Under the pieces are notes generated by a model. That model was not told where the DNA came from. It was given only the letters and a program-made list of their open reading frames with translations, and did no database searches. DNA of 64,000 bases from Sphagnum compactum (taxonomy: Eukaryota; Bryophyta; Sphagnopsida; Sphagnales), in assembly GCA_965153455.1 (NCBI GenBank), contig OZ234498.1, positions 13,454,001-13,518,000 on the forward strand, in the 5' to 3' direction. The first letter of the stretch is position 1. Each line of letters starts with the position of its first letter. The position numbers were made by a program, and so were the translations under genes. Positions 23,007-36,200 of the stretch are shown piece after piece.

Positions 23007-24800
23007 GTCTAAAATGGGCAAAGAAAGATTACTTACAACAACATTCAAAAGCATTACAAGTGAGGAGAGAGAAGTAGAATTGAAATGTGATGTACAAATT
23101 TTCAATCAACAAGTTGTTCAAAAACAATCAGTTGTCAACAAACTAGAGAAATGTTATGTTGGCAACCAAGAAAGGTTGTAGTTGCAATATTATCTCCACA
23201 AGAGATAAAGAAAGAGGATGAGGAACCTACTAAAGATGGGAAACAACAAAAGAATAGAGGATTGTCACCTACAAAGGATGATGGGAAGCGGTCAAAGAAG
23301 ATAAGATCCCACACAAATTGGTGGTAACCTATGAGATGAACACCTGTTTGGTCACTATTAACAACTAGGCTTGGAGGAGTGTTATAAACATTCACTAAAT
23401 AAATTACCCAATAAGTCATGTTACATCTTTATTTAGACCAATTGGGTGGTAGTTTACTTGTTGCTGTTGTGGCCATTTTGAAAGGCCAATTGTTTCATGA
23501 ATTCTCTTGTGACTGTAAACCTTCCAGGGCCCTAGATTGCAAGATTTTAGGTGTTGTGGATTCTATCATTCCATGAAGAATAGGCTGCACAATGCCAATT
23601 GAAAGTGGTTGTTTAATTTTTTTCGTTTTTCATAACATGAAAACAAGTGAGTCACAATTTTTTGGGTAGTCCTCCAATGCATGCATAGACTCTTTGTTGG
23701 ATTTCATTGTTGTCCCAACCTCCATTGCATGCTTATAGGTTGATTTTAATTCACCACTTGTAGTGAACCACTCCCATTATAAACATGCCCTACTCAATTT
23801 TTCATAAGGACTTAGCATGTTGGGTGTCTTGAACGTTGTTATGAAAAAGTGTAGAACTCCAAAATTGTTACCATGTTCTTTGATTGCAACCAATAGCAAG
23901 ATATTGAACTTGGGAGAGTAAAGGAACAAAGCACATTCAAGTTTTAGGGGTTGAAAATAAAAGACTGATTATAATGGTTGTATTTTTAATTGCAAATGGT
24001 TTCTTACTTCCCTTTCAGATTATGTTCAAAAATACTACTCATCATTGTCTACCACCATCTAATGAGGGAAAAGACAAATGCATGAGTTTAGGTTGGGATC
24101 TTACCTTCAATGAAAACCATTCATCAACATTGGAAACAACAAAACAATTTGTCCATAAGATCTTATTGCCATACTTGCACACTCAAATTTGCCACTTTGG
24201 ATTATAAAAAAATTAAAAGATGGTGTGGTTATTGGATTGTTGGTATATGCATAAAGGTCATGATTTTTGGATTGGATGAAGGAAACACACCCAAATATTT
24301 TGATCTTGTCGGCATACCTGCACATTCAAATTTGCCACTTAGGATTATAAGAAAGTTAGAAGATGGTGTGGTTAGTGGATTGCTGGTCTATGCATAAAGG
24401 CCATGATTTGTTGGATTGGATGAAGGAAACATACCCAAATATCTTAATGATATTTATTCCAACTAATTACATCAGTGTCCTCCAGCCAACAGATGTTATT
24501 TTGCAATGCTTGTTAAAGCATGCATTCAAAGTACAATTCAACTCTTGGACTACTACAATCATCAAACAAAAAATTGAAAACGACAAAAATCCATATATTG
24601 ACTTCAAAATAAGTAATTTAAAGCCTCGCATTTGCGAATGGTTACATTGTCCATGAAAGCAAATGTAAGGCATTTGAAGGAAACTATTATGAAATGGTAG
24701 GATAAGACAAGAATTACCAAGGCATCCAAAAGTGAATTTCAACTTGCTACATGGAGGCAAATGCAACCATCTGCTTATATAATGTCACACCAAACATTGA
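23007..24800 (+). pseudogene. rearranged DDE_1/pogo-like transposase
   Basis: The N-terminus on the plus strand from 23007 reads MSKMGKERLLTTTFKSITSE and ends near 23330 in KKIRSHTNWW, matching the N-terminus of the transposase at 2320. The central part, about 23333-23890, is inverted. On the minus strand it reads TPNMLSPYEKLS, KSTYKHAMEVG, PRRFTVTREFMK-like sequence and PPSLVVNSDQTGVHLI (first catalytic Asp). The plus strand resumes near 23898 with TWESKGTKHIQVLGVENKR, then CMSLGWDLTFNENHSSTLET, WLVDCWSMHKGH (second Asp) and IFIPTNYISVLQPTDVILQ (third Asp). A 143-base tandem duplication lies at 24171-24456. The C-terminus fades near 24800. It cannot encode an active enzyme. Confidence 0.75.
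24171..24456 (+). repeat. 143-bp tandem duplication in transposase
   Basis: ATACTTGCACACTCAAATTT at 24171 recurs as ATACCTGCACATTCAAATTT at 24314. The copies run over the second-Asp block (DCW) and differ at about one base in ten, so the duplication is old. Confidence 0.75.
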
Positions 24801-27375
24801 AAGACATAATGAAATAGAAATGGAGATAAATCTAGTAGAAACAACATTGATAGACATGGAAAAATGTTTGTAGCAAGCAAGTGCAATCACAACATTAATT
24901 GCAACTACAAGTTATACATATGCTAATAGCTAATAAACATAAAACATTCATATAAGTAAAAGTTCAATGACTTTGTGATCATACCATTGCAATTGCACTC
25001 TAGCCATTGTTGGATTGTGCCATAATTGTCCTAGCTATAGTTGTTTGTTAATGCTAACTAGTCCTATAAATTGTCTCATGAAACAAAAGCATTAACAATC
25101 CACAATCCTCTAAAAGTAGAAAATCTATTAAGCCATGAATGAAAATCATGATGCCAACAACCTTACACAAATTGTAAATATAAATTTTTGTCTATTGCAC
25201 AACATTATTTTCCATTCATTTAATTTGGGCCATTTTTAATGCCATGAGATGAATTTGTTTTGCAAAAAATACTTCAATAAAAAATAAAAGAACTTAAATC
25301 AAACCATCATCAATTTGTAGTTTCAAAATAAGATGTAAAAAGGGATGCCTCTATGACGCATTTTAAAAATTAAATATTAACTAAGGAACACATACCTTAT
25401 TTGTTAACTCCTTAGCACATATTATCATAATGGGCGGGACAACTTTCTTTTTAGAACTTTCTTCAAATTTGTAAGACTCAAGGCCTCTTTTCAGTGGCTC
25501 TAGCAGTGTCATCTGCCAATGCAACAACCACTATCACCCCTTTCTCCCTTACAATCTCCAAAACATATGCAAACATATGAAAATCTTTCACATCGCACCC
25601 ACCCACAATCCCACATCATAGATTTTAGACTTTAAACAAATGCAATATATATAGTGTACAAATATTGTAGAACTTTAATAGATTAAAATTGACATGAGTC
25701 AAAGATCAAACTCTCCAACGTCCTATTTGAAAGAATTTGATCACACATGACCTACATTGCCTTTACTCATCAGTTATACCCGTGATATAACATAACATGT
25801 TGTATACACACGTACACAAATCAACATCACATCAACTTTCATGCACATAGACACAAAATATGTTGCATGTGTCATAGGCATGAACTTCATAGATACTTAT
25901 CATTGTCCTAAACAAGTAATCAAATGGACCATTATTGAAAACTCTTGAGCAAAACCATTCCATGTAGCTCTATGTGGCACAACTAAATGTTTAAATTTAA
26001 GAAGATAACATATTCTTCTATGGAAAATTTCATTAGTCCGATTAACATTGTGGAAAAACAAACCTAATGTAACCCTTTGCATATGGCAACTAATATGAAT
26101 TTACATCGCCTATGTTCATACAATGTATCAAACAAAAGTTGCCACATGAGATTCTACATGGGTCAATGTTGGTCATTTGTCATCAAATTCACAATGGCAC
26201 CTTTCCATGCAAGCAAAGCAATCTAAATGGCTTCTAGGGACTTTGCAACGATAGGCCAATCCTTATCTACCTTTTTTCCATGTCCCATAAGTACTCCAAG
26301 TAACTACCAAGTACCCATAGTTCAATCAAGATAGAATTCACTCCTACCCACCCAACTTAAACAAAAAAGGATATTGCACTCCTCCATAAATATTTCTACA
26401 ATAATTACCATTATATTTTGTGACATTGCTCGTTATCCCAAATTCAGTACAATTTTTTTTGATAAATTATAAGAAGCCATCGCCTTGCCCTAAATTATGA
26501 TATGATTAAATGGCTTAGTCTTCCCTCTTAAGAGGTGATGTGGAAGGGTAGACATAAATGCCCCTAATCTTACAGCCAATAAGCTAGCTTAACTGCACAA
26601 AGTTCATCTTCTTTGTACCCATCTCTAAAAGTGATTGGGTGCATCAACATGGTCACGATTCCATGTTTTAGAATAAATGGTTTAACTATCTTTGGACCCC
26701 AACATATCTCCCTCAAGGTCAAAAACACACGCGAAGTAAAAAAAATTCAAGACACGCACAAATAAGAGACAACAATGCAATGAGGGGCAATACCAAAAGA
26801 AAGAGATGAATGGAAGAAACTCAACCTTCATTATGCGGAAGTGGAGTGCAACCATTGAACTTCAACACATAGAAGACATCATTAGTGAAAATGTCATGTT
26901 GAAGCATTGTTGTTCCCTTCAACTCCCTAAACTACACACTACCAAAAAAGATTATTCTTGATCAAGATCACAATTTCTTTTGGTAAGATTTAAAACTCAA
27001 CATAAATAATATACAGTATGATCCCCACACATCTCATGTCCCAATGTCATGCTGATTCTTATTATCTATTTTTTCAAGTAGGGAATGTAGCTAAAAAATA
27101 AATCTCCCCAAAAGGGAGAGAGAAGAGGTGTTGTCATTAGAACAAAAATAAATAAAAAGGTGTTGTCGTTTAGTTTTGGCTTCAAAAGCTTATGAATCAT
27201 GATTTCTTGTTGAGCAAAACAACAATTTCCAACGGTCTTGTTAGGTTTCCAAAACATTCGATAACAAATATTTTGAATTTCCCAAATTTTGGCATTTGGT
27301 CCAATAAATTTCTAAAAATTTCAACAATTTAGAAAATAATGTAATTAATGTTGAATCCGTTCAAGTACTACAATA

Positions 27376-29350
27376 TTGCAAGTTGAATCCTTATTATGAT
27401 AAACAATTGAGTCTCATTAACTTTTATATCTTTGATGATAAGTTCAATTGGTGTCCATTTTGATTCAATGTTGTTATATTATTGATTGAATTTTTTTCTT
27501 TTTAGTATTCCAATTTTAGAGTTTTGAAAAAAAATTGTATTATGATTTTGTCACAATATGTCATTGAGGCTTTAAATATGCTATCAACTCCATTCACAAG
27601 ATCATCATAACATTTTTTTATATGAATTGTAAAATGCAAATGTGTAGTAAATTGTAGTGTAAGGTGGGTATTTCTTCTTTTTTGGTAATAGTCAAGTATG
27701 AATATTTGAAATATAAAATTCAAAGAATCGCCCAAATCCAGTTCGTTTATTTTTAGGAGATTTAAGGAACCACCCAAATCTAGGTCTTAAAACCCCAAAG
27801 AATGGTGGTTATGAAGTGGGGGCAAGGGTTAAGGTATGTGATTAACTAGGTACAAAGGTTGATTTTTTAATAAAAACATGGACAGGTACAAAAAGGTTTT
27901 TTTATTAGGGTTTTTGGAATACCCTTTTCAAAACACATGTTGGTTCTTCAACAATGTCCTACAAAGCCAGGTCTTTGCCAAGTCCTTAAGGCTTTGATAA
28001 AGTCTTAAATCTTTTAAGTCTATAAGGCAAACTATTAACAATTTAAAACAACACTAATGTTTTGCAAGCCATGAACACCTGTGTTACCTAAATGTACAAG
28101 CAACAATCAAAATTGAGAATGCATATTGATTATTTGTAATAGCTAAATGAACTTGAAGAGTTTTTTTCATTCAATTTGAAGGTAGCACAATTTGAGTATG
28201 AAACAATTATTGATTCGAGTTTTTGAGAGACACCTTGCATTGTTATTTTCCTTGGGTAGGGTCCGGTGATGGATTTGAAATTTTAAAATCACTGGTTATG
28301 AGGTGGGGGTGTTAACTTTCAAAAAAATTCAAGTAGGAGGGGGGTTAGGGTTTTTGGGTAAATAAGACTTAGTGGGCATATATGCATATACCTGGTTTGA
28401 TACATGGTTAATACCCGACACTAAAATAAATACTTGCCCCACACTAGTAAATTGCTTAGATCATTTGAGAGTTTGTAAATTGGTAGGCATGATGGGTGAT
28501 AATGTCCATTGCTTTAAAAATAAATGTGGGACCAAACAGTTAGTGAACACATTCTTTTTGTGATTTTGTTCAAGTTTATATGTTTAAATTAAAAATGAAA
28601 TAATAAAATTATTGAGTGGTTGTCAATAACAAATTGAATTTATAAATTGAATATCTTTTGTACTTTCTATTGTAGTATGGAATTTGTTCAAAATTTGTAT
28701 GAAGAACATATTAGGTTATTGCACAACTTTATTTAATTCATAACATTGAACATATGTTTGCCAAATTTTCAATGTTAGTGAATTAACATTATCCTTGATA
28801 TTTTGAAAGGTCCCACTATCTTTCACATGAAGTGTTTGAATGAAAACACCTATCATGATAATATCAATACCACCAATAACTTATTTTGAATATATTTTAT
28901 GGACCTTAGCCCATTATTTATAGAATTATTTTAGCACCAACAAGCTATGATATTTCATCTATCACAACAAGTTGCAATTGTTCATATTAACATGTAAGCC
29001 CATTTAATGAATCTAATGATAATTTTGGTAAACTATATAAAGATTGTTGGAAAAGTATGTTGAACATTGAATGTATTGTTAAACCATTAATATTAAAGGC
29101 AACTTTACATGTGAACGTTATAAGCAAAACCTTGGTTTTCATTATGTATTTATTATATGATCGTAATAATATTTAAAATTTTAATTATAATGTAAAACTT
29201 TTATCACCCCATGTAAAAATTACACAAATAATGGGTATATTGAATTGGTTTACATGCATAAATTCATCAAATATTAATCTTTTTTTTCATTTAATTGTTT
29301 AACTAAATTGTGATATTCATATTTTTCCATCATCTTGGAATATGTGAAAG
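27376..29350 (-). pseudogene. Helentron copy 2: PIF1 helicase core
   Basis: On the minus strand from about 29230 downwards: a degraded motif I (TWGDKSFTL), KVLLITFTCKVAFNINGLTI, EQLQLVVIDEIS (motif II, near 28960), GGIDIIMIG..YQT (motif III) and SLTLKIWQTYVQCYELNKVV. After a gap of about 0.85 kb, 27700-27540 gives LHFTIHIKK and DDLVNGVDSIFKAS, and near 27430 ESKWTPIELIIKDIK. It ends at QLA beside the TA site of the nested transposon and resumes at 22631. The gap at 27.8-28.6 kb is longer than in copy 1, so something else may be inserted there. Confidence 0.7.
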
Positions 29351-31770
29351 TCTCGTCTTTAAAAAAAAATTATTTTAAATTTTTTCCATTACATGATTCA
29401 TTCACAAAGTTAGGTCATAATCATATTTTTTTAAATTTGGATGTGTTTGTAATAAAAATTGCACTACATGAATCATTTATTTCATAGTATGTGTTGTCAT
29501 TCCAAATATTAGCTAAATGCAATGCTTTTGATTTTTGAATCAACTAAATTGTTTATTTAAGCTCATTTTGAAAATATTAATGAGAAAATGAATTGAAAAT
29601 TTCAAAATGAATAATGATACAATGGCAAGAAATAAAAGGTAAACAAACTGAACAACCATTTGTTGAACATTAAAAAAAAATTACTCAACTTTCAAATTCA
29701 TATATTTGCATTTATTTTACCTATAATGAATTTTTGTATGAAAGAATGTAGTTCTATTGTTATCAACTTATTTAATTTTGTCATATATTTTGTTCAATAT
29801 GTGTGAATTGCACATGGAACTAAGATCAATTGAATATTTCTATTTGCAAACAACAAATGAACAACACATATACTAAAGGCATTAATTTTTACGTTTATAG
29901 GAGTTCATTTAAAGGAAATGTGCAATTTTGTTGACTTTTTTTTCTCAAACTTAATATACATGTGTTTTCATTGAAGTTTAAATAATGCATGAATTCAAAA
30001 ATTGATATATCTTCATTTTTTCGAAAATATTTCAAAATTTGAATTTTGTTTGTTTGTTTATGTGTAGGTATTGATTTGAAAATTATGGAAAATTCACATT
30101 CACATTTCTTTAGGTTCTAGGATTTATGTTTCACCATGGGAGGCAATGGGTAATGAATTCTAGAACAACATGGTTTTTTTTCTAACATATATGCATGTGT
30201 GATATTTTTAGGCATTTTGCAATAGATTTGGTAACAAATATACATCATAAAAAATACATGTATTTAAAAACCATTCAATGTTTTCATTTGTGTGCACTCA
30301 ATACATAGGTGCATTTTTAATCCACCCAAAAAAAGAATGATCTTTTGTCATAAGTCTATAAAATGATTTTTTTTTATAATTGTAATATTTTGCACACGTG
30401 ACATGGTTACTTTAAATCAATTTTACAATGTGAACAAGCAAAAGCTTCCTTGGGTGGTACCACTAGGAACATCACACCTTGATTTTACTAGACCAATCAA
30501 ACTTGAAGAAAATATAAAAAACACTTAAACAATGATTTCATTAGAATTTTTGGGCAAAAAAAAATTACCAACTTGTATAGACTTTGAAACTTTAGTAATA
30601 TAATAAATATTTTGATTTTTATGTTCTTAATCATTTTATTTAGAAAAGGTTTCAAGAATATAAGATGTGCATTTCCATGAAGTTTAAAAACATGATTATG
30701 AAAAGGGCCATTGTAATGAATTATAACGATTTCCATATTTTTTATTCCAATAAATATTTTAGGCAATATATTTTGGCATGTAGTGAATAAACATGAAAAT
30801 TTATTTTTTTATAGTTATGAAAACATTTAAAGGAAAAAGGTCAAGAAAATTATTTGTTTAGTTTTACCATTCAAAGAATTCCTTGAGGTGGTTTTTAATG
30901 GTACCACCCAAGGATGTTTTATTAAAAAATATTGAAAATATTTTATTTGGGATATTTAATCTTGTAACATGTATTTTCACTACACCAAAATGCATCCGAG
31001 TACACTCTAGGTTTCACAAGATTTTGAGTGAATTTGGACATTTTTACCATGGTGAAATTGGTCAACCCCCTAGTGAACGGGGGACCAGTTGTTATGAACA
31101 ATGAATTGTTTCCTTATTACTTAGTGAAATAAGGTTTTCTCAAGTTAAATACAAATTTATCAAGCCATTCACTTGCTAGTTAATTAATTAGGCAACATGG
31201 AAATTAATTACATTTAAATTATTTGACATATTATATTATTGATAATTTCATGATTTTCAACTTATGAGTTATTGACATGTGTCACTACCTAGGTTAGGTT
31301 AAAAACCTTACCTAGGTCCACATAATCAACCGAGGCACCAATTCTAAAAAATTAGATAGGAGAATATTTGATCAACTTATCATTGTTGACCATGCACGCA
31401 TCACTTGTGAGGTTTGATCCTTTAACTTTTAGAACGGAAACAAACACCCTTACCATGAAGCCACCCCACTTATTGTGATAATATGTTACATTGCATTATA
31501 TTTATCAAATATTTCATTTTAAACATTATAAAAACATAAATTTTGAAAAATTCATATCTTATTGAGATTTTGTTTAAATGAAATGATTGAGTTTATTTTT
31601 TTTTCAAATTCAATAATGTACATAATTACATTTATTTCCTTTTGGAATTGTAAAATCATTTGAACAAATGTTTTTGAATATCATTATTGAATAACATTTT
31701 ATTGACCATTTTTTTCAAAAAAGAAAATGTTTAATAAATGGATAAAGTTTTTGCTAATATAATAATACTA
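29350..31770. other. no gene seen; AT-rich DNA
   Basis: Strongly AT-rich. It may hold further Helentron N-terminal remnants, but I could not match any block with confidence. Confidence 0.3.
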
Positions 31771-33220
31771 CCTATGCTAGGCTATTTTTAGCTATTATAA
31801 AACTATTTTAATCTAAATTATTTCAACCTACATTATTTACAGCTATTTATGGTTATTTTCAATTATTTTTTGTTATTTCACCTTAAGTTACTTTTGGTTA
31901 TTTTAAGTTACCTTTGGATATTTTAGTTTATTTCATCTTAGGCTATTTTCAGCTATTATAAGTTATTTTTGGCTATTGTAAATTATTTCAATTTAGGTTA
32001 TTTGCAACTATTATAAGTTACTTTTGATTATTCTAAGTTATTTCATCTTAGGTTATTTTCGACTATGTGAATTTATTGTTGATTACTTTTGGCTATTGAG
32101 GGTTATTTCACCTTATGTTATTATTGGTAATTCTAAGCTATTGTATGTTATTTCACCTTAAATTGCTTTTTTCTTTTGTAAATTATTTCACCCTAGATTA
32201 TTTTTGGCAATTCCAAACAATTCTAATATATGGATATTGGTGGCTATTAATGGCTATTCTATTAATGACTATTGGTAACTATTTTATTGGTGACTATTAA
32301 TGCCTATTTTGTTAGAGGCTATTAATGGTTATTCTATTAATGGCTATTGGTAACTATTTTATTAGCGGTTATTAGTGGTTATTCTATTAATGGCTATTGA
32401 TAACTATTCTATTGGTGGCTATTAATGCATATTTTATTAGCAAGTATTAGTGGTTATTCTATTAATGGCTATTGATAACTATTCTATTGGTGGCTATTAA
32501 TGCATATTTTATTAGCAAGTATTAGTGGTTATTCTATTAATGGCTATTGGTAATTATTTTATTAGTGGTTATTAATGTTTATTTTATTAGCGATTATTAG
32601 TGGTTTTTCTATTAATGGCTATTGGTAATTATTCTATTGGTGGCTATTAATGCCTATTTTATTAACGGCTATTAGTGACTATTTTATTAATGACTATTGA
32701 TAATTATTATATTGGTGCCTATTAATGCTTATTTTATTAGTAGCTATTAATGGTTATTCTATTAATGACTATTGGTAACTATTCTATTGGTGGTTATTCT
32801 AAGCTAAATTATCATAGGTTATTAATGGCTATTGGTGGTTATTAATGGTTATTATATTAGTGGCTATTAGTGGCTATTGATGGCTATTCTATTAATGGTT
32901 AATGGTGGTTAAATTATCATAGGTTATTGGTGGCTATTTTATTAATGGTTAATGGTGGTTAAATTACCATAGGTTATTGGTGGCTACTCTATTAATGGTT
33001 AATGGTGGTTAAATTACTATAGGCTAATGGTGGTTATTCTATTGTAAACCATTGGTGGTTATTTTATTGGTGACTATTGATGGCTATTCTATTGGTGGCT
33101 ATTAGTGGTTATTTTATTAATGGTTATTGGTACTTGTTCTATTAATGGTTATTAATGGCTATTCTGTTGGTGACTATTAATGGTTATTTTATTATTGGTT
33201 ATTCTAAGCTATTTTATCTC
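31770..33220. repeat. degenerate TTATT/GGCTATT minisatellite
   Basis: About 1.4 kb built from short phrases. The left part (31770-32220) repeats TTATTTCACCTTAGGTTATT and TTTTGGCTATT. The right part (32230-33210) repeats GGCTATTAATGGTTATTCTA and TTAATGGCTATTGGTAACTA. A longer period of 75 bases is exact enough to see at 32401 and 32476. One strand is almost free of C. No coding function is apparent. Confidence 0.75.
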
Positions 33221-36200
33221 AGGTCACTATAATAATGCAATCAATAATCATGAAAGACATGACAACATGGTAAAAAAGATTAGAAGCAAACATACAATAT
33301 TAATTATCAAATATAAAACCTTGAGCAAATAAATGAAAACTTACCTCAAACCAACAACAAACTTATCTTCAAATCAATTGTTAATGTCAAGCTTTTTCAA
33401 TTTAATTGTTAATGTCAAGCTTTTACAATTTAGTATTGTGATTAGAAAATTAGCCAAACTTGAGGTTCAATGTTCAACCCATGAGGGGTATTGATTTGGC
33501 ATTTTCTTTGGTTTAACATCAACCTTTCATGAATTATTGAAAGAATTTATGATATTTCTGTGTAGATTCTTAAACCAATTGTAATGGATTTCATGGTGAC
33601 CTTATGTATAGTGAACTTCATTTGATTTGAGGCATAATTTGTATGAATATTGGACTTCACACTAGTATCTTTCCCCCAAGGCTTTAAACAAACTAGTAAT
33701 ATTGTAAAATAAAAAAACATTTAGATAAAAATCAATGATTAACAAATAGTTGTTGACAAAAGAAAGTTGAATATACACAACATAAAACATTAGAGGAAAA
33801 AATAAAAAACATTTGAAGAACCTCATTAGTAGATAAAATTCATCATTCTTGAATTTCCTTTGCAATTTACAACATGAATTCATAAAGACAATTGACAAGA
33901 GACTTCGAATTAATCTTACATCTTCCATTACACCTTTATGCAAAGTATTAATCATCAACCAAATAATATTGTAGGTTGTATTTTGATTTAGTACTCAAAT
34001 GCTGAAATAATTTTTTTTGGTTGATGGGTTAGTTCAACATTTCATTTTTTGTGTATTAGGGTTTTGACAATTGAAGTATAAAACAAATATGGGGTGTGCC
34101 GCACTTCCAATGCAAGCTGCATAACATTAGAAATTTCATGCACCTTTCTACCAAGCTTCAAGTCATATGTATTGATTTTTCTTAACTATAAAACTCTTGT
34201 AATTTCCCATATCTTCATGAAGACCTTCACCATTGAAGCTCCTTAACATATTCATAAGTATCAAATATTTAATTCAATGTGTGATGAAAATGAATTATCT
34301 TTGCACTTGTATAGTTTATCTTGTGAAAAACAACCTTGAAGGTTGCATTCCGACCATCCATTCTTCCTTTAAGTTGATGACTTATAGAACATTATCTTTT
34401 GTAGATGTAATTCAAAATAACGTTTTTAATGTAAATGTGAATTTAAAAGAATTTTGCCAACATCTTTTTGTCCTTAAAAAAAGGACCACATTGATTTAGG
34501 AGTTAATTTTGACAAAGAGATTTTTTTGAGTTTGTAGATACATTAATGATTGTAATCTTGTTTTAAATGACATGGCCTTCACATAAATAACTTTGACATA
34601 ATTTTGAAACCCATTATTAAATAAGAAAAAAAAAGTAGTTACAAATAATGGCGTTGTAATTGTTTGAAAAAATTGTAATCAATTAGGCAATTGTTCCCAT
34701 AATACTTGAAAACCTAGTTGGCAAGCCTCATAAAGTTCCTTTTGAGTGACATTTCTTGTGCATGTCATAACATCAAGTCCATCATTGCAACAACCACAAT
34801 AGAGTTGAAGGGGAAAGAAAGGTTCCTATGTCAACTAGTTTATGACAAGTAAGTGGCCACTTATTGAAGCAATAGTTCAGTTCAATTTATCACAATATCT
34901 TTCAAGCACTCCACTACTTGAAAGTTACACATAAGGAATGTCTTGTCATCACTTTCATCTGAATTTGTTTAGTGAAACCTATGTGTGAAGGGTCAGGGTT
35001 CCAGAATGCAATTTTTGGTATTGAAAAACATCAAGGGTTTTGTCTTTTAAAGCTTGTTATGTAATTTTCAATTACTTGGTGGCCTTTTGCATGTACCTAA
35101 AGGAAGTCAAACAAGAACATAAGCCCTTTTGAGAATTTAGTAATGTTAGAAGTTCCATGTATGAATAGTTTAATGCCAATGGAAAATTGAAGCCCAAGTA
35201 TTAAAATCATGTGGTGAAGCAAAGTTATTTTGTTGATGATGATTAACTCAAAGGTCTTTTGTCTTTGAGATAAAATTTTATTCATGAATTGTATAATTTG
35301 ATTTTGAGGATGTTGAAATGTTGGGCAATCATTGAATGTCGAAATTGTTTAACACATAAAATTTTGGTTTCATATTGCCCATGCTCTTGAGGAAGTTCAA
35401 AATCACATTGAAATCGACATGTAGGCTCTAAGAGGATCAAGATAATGTTTGATTTTGAAGAAGAGTTGAAGCTGGTGAGGATATGTTGTCAAATTTTCTA
35501 GTTGATTTGGCAAAGTAGGAATCAATTACATCAGCATTCATTACCAAAGCTGACCTCAAGGAAAATAGTGACTATTGTGCACTCCACAAGTTCCACAATC
35601 ATGACATAGAAACCCACATGGTTGCTAGAGTTGTCCAAATTGCTCAATGGCAACCATTTCAATTCCAAACCCAATGGGGAGGCCATACTCAAGAGGCTAC
35701 CACATTCTATGCATCCTTCATTGTTGAACCGTCTCATTTTACACCATGCTTACAATGCAATGGAACAAGAGAGATGGTTAATTAATTAGTGGATCATGTT
35801 CATGTTGTTGTTTGTGGTTCCATTGTCAGGATCTTGTAGTTGCTAGCTATGGGCACACTTATCACCTGCAGTGTCTCACGGCCCATCTCCTGACTTCAAT
35901 TGTTACAAGAAGTTGGAATGCAGCAAATTAAATCTGCCCAGATTGACACAAATTCAGATTCGTGACCCTGAAATTCAAGCATTGATGGTTGAGCTAATTG
36001 GAGTGGATGAGCACAACCGTCAGTGGATGGAAGAAAGAGAAAAACATTTTTCAACATTCATGCAAATGTCCATTCCTGTGTATGAAATTATTATGGTTCA
36101 ATTCATTGATTCCACCTCTGATTATAATGGAACCATTTTTGCAGGCTTTTGTATAGCATTTCACAGTACCTGTATCACTAGCTCACATAACCTTAGCATA

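Larger units (their letters stand above)
22634..27373 (+). mobile_element. pogo-like DNA transposon copy 2, nested in Helentron
   Basis: The ends are inverted repeats: TCGTAGTATCCAAATGGAGT from 22634 against the reverse complement of 27354-27373 (TTGTAGTACTTGAACGGATT), with most differences transitions. TA duplications flank it at 22632-22633 and 27374-27375. Its ends resemble copy 1 (CCGTAGT...), and it carries a related, decayed transposase at 23007-24800. At 4.74 kb it is twice the size of copy 1; about 2.5 kb to the right of the transposase (24.8-27.3 kb) has no recognisable coding content and may be later insertions. It splits Helentron copy 2. Confidence 0.7.
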
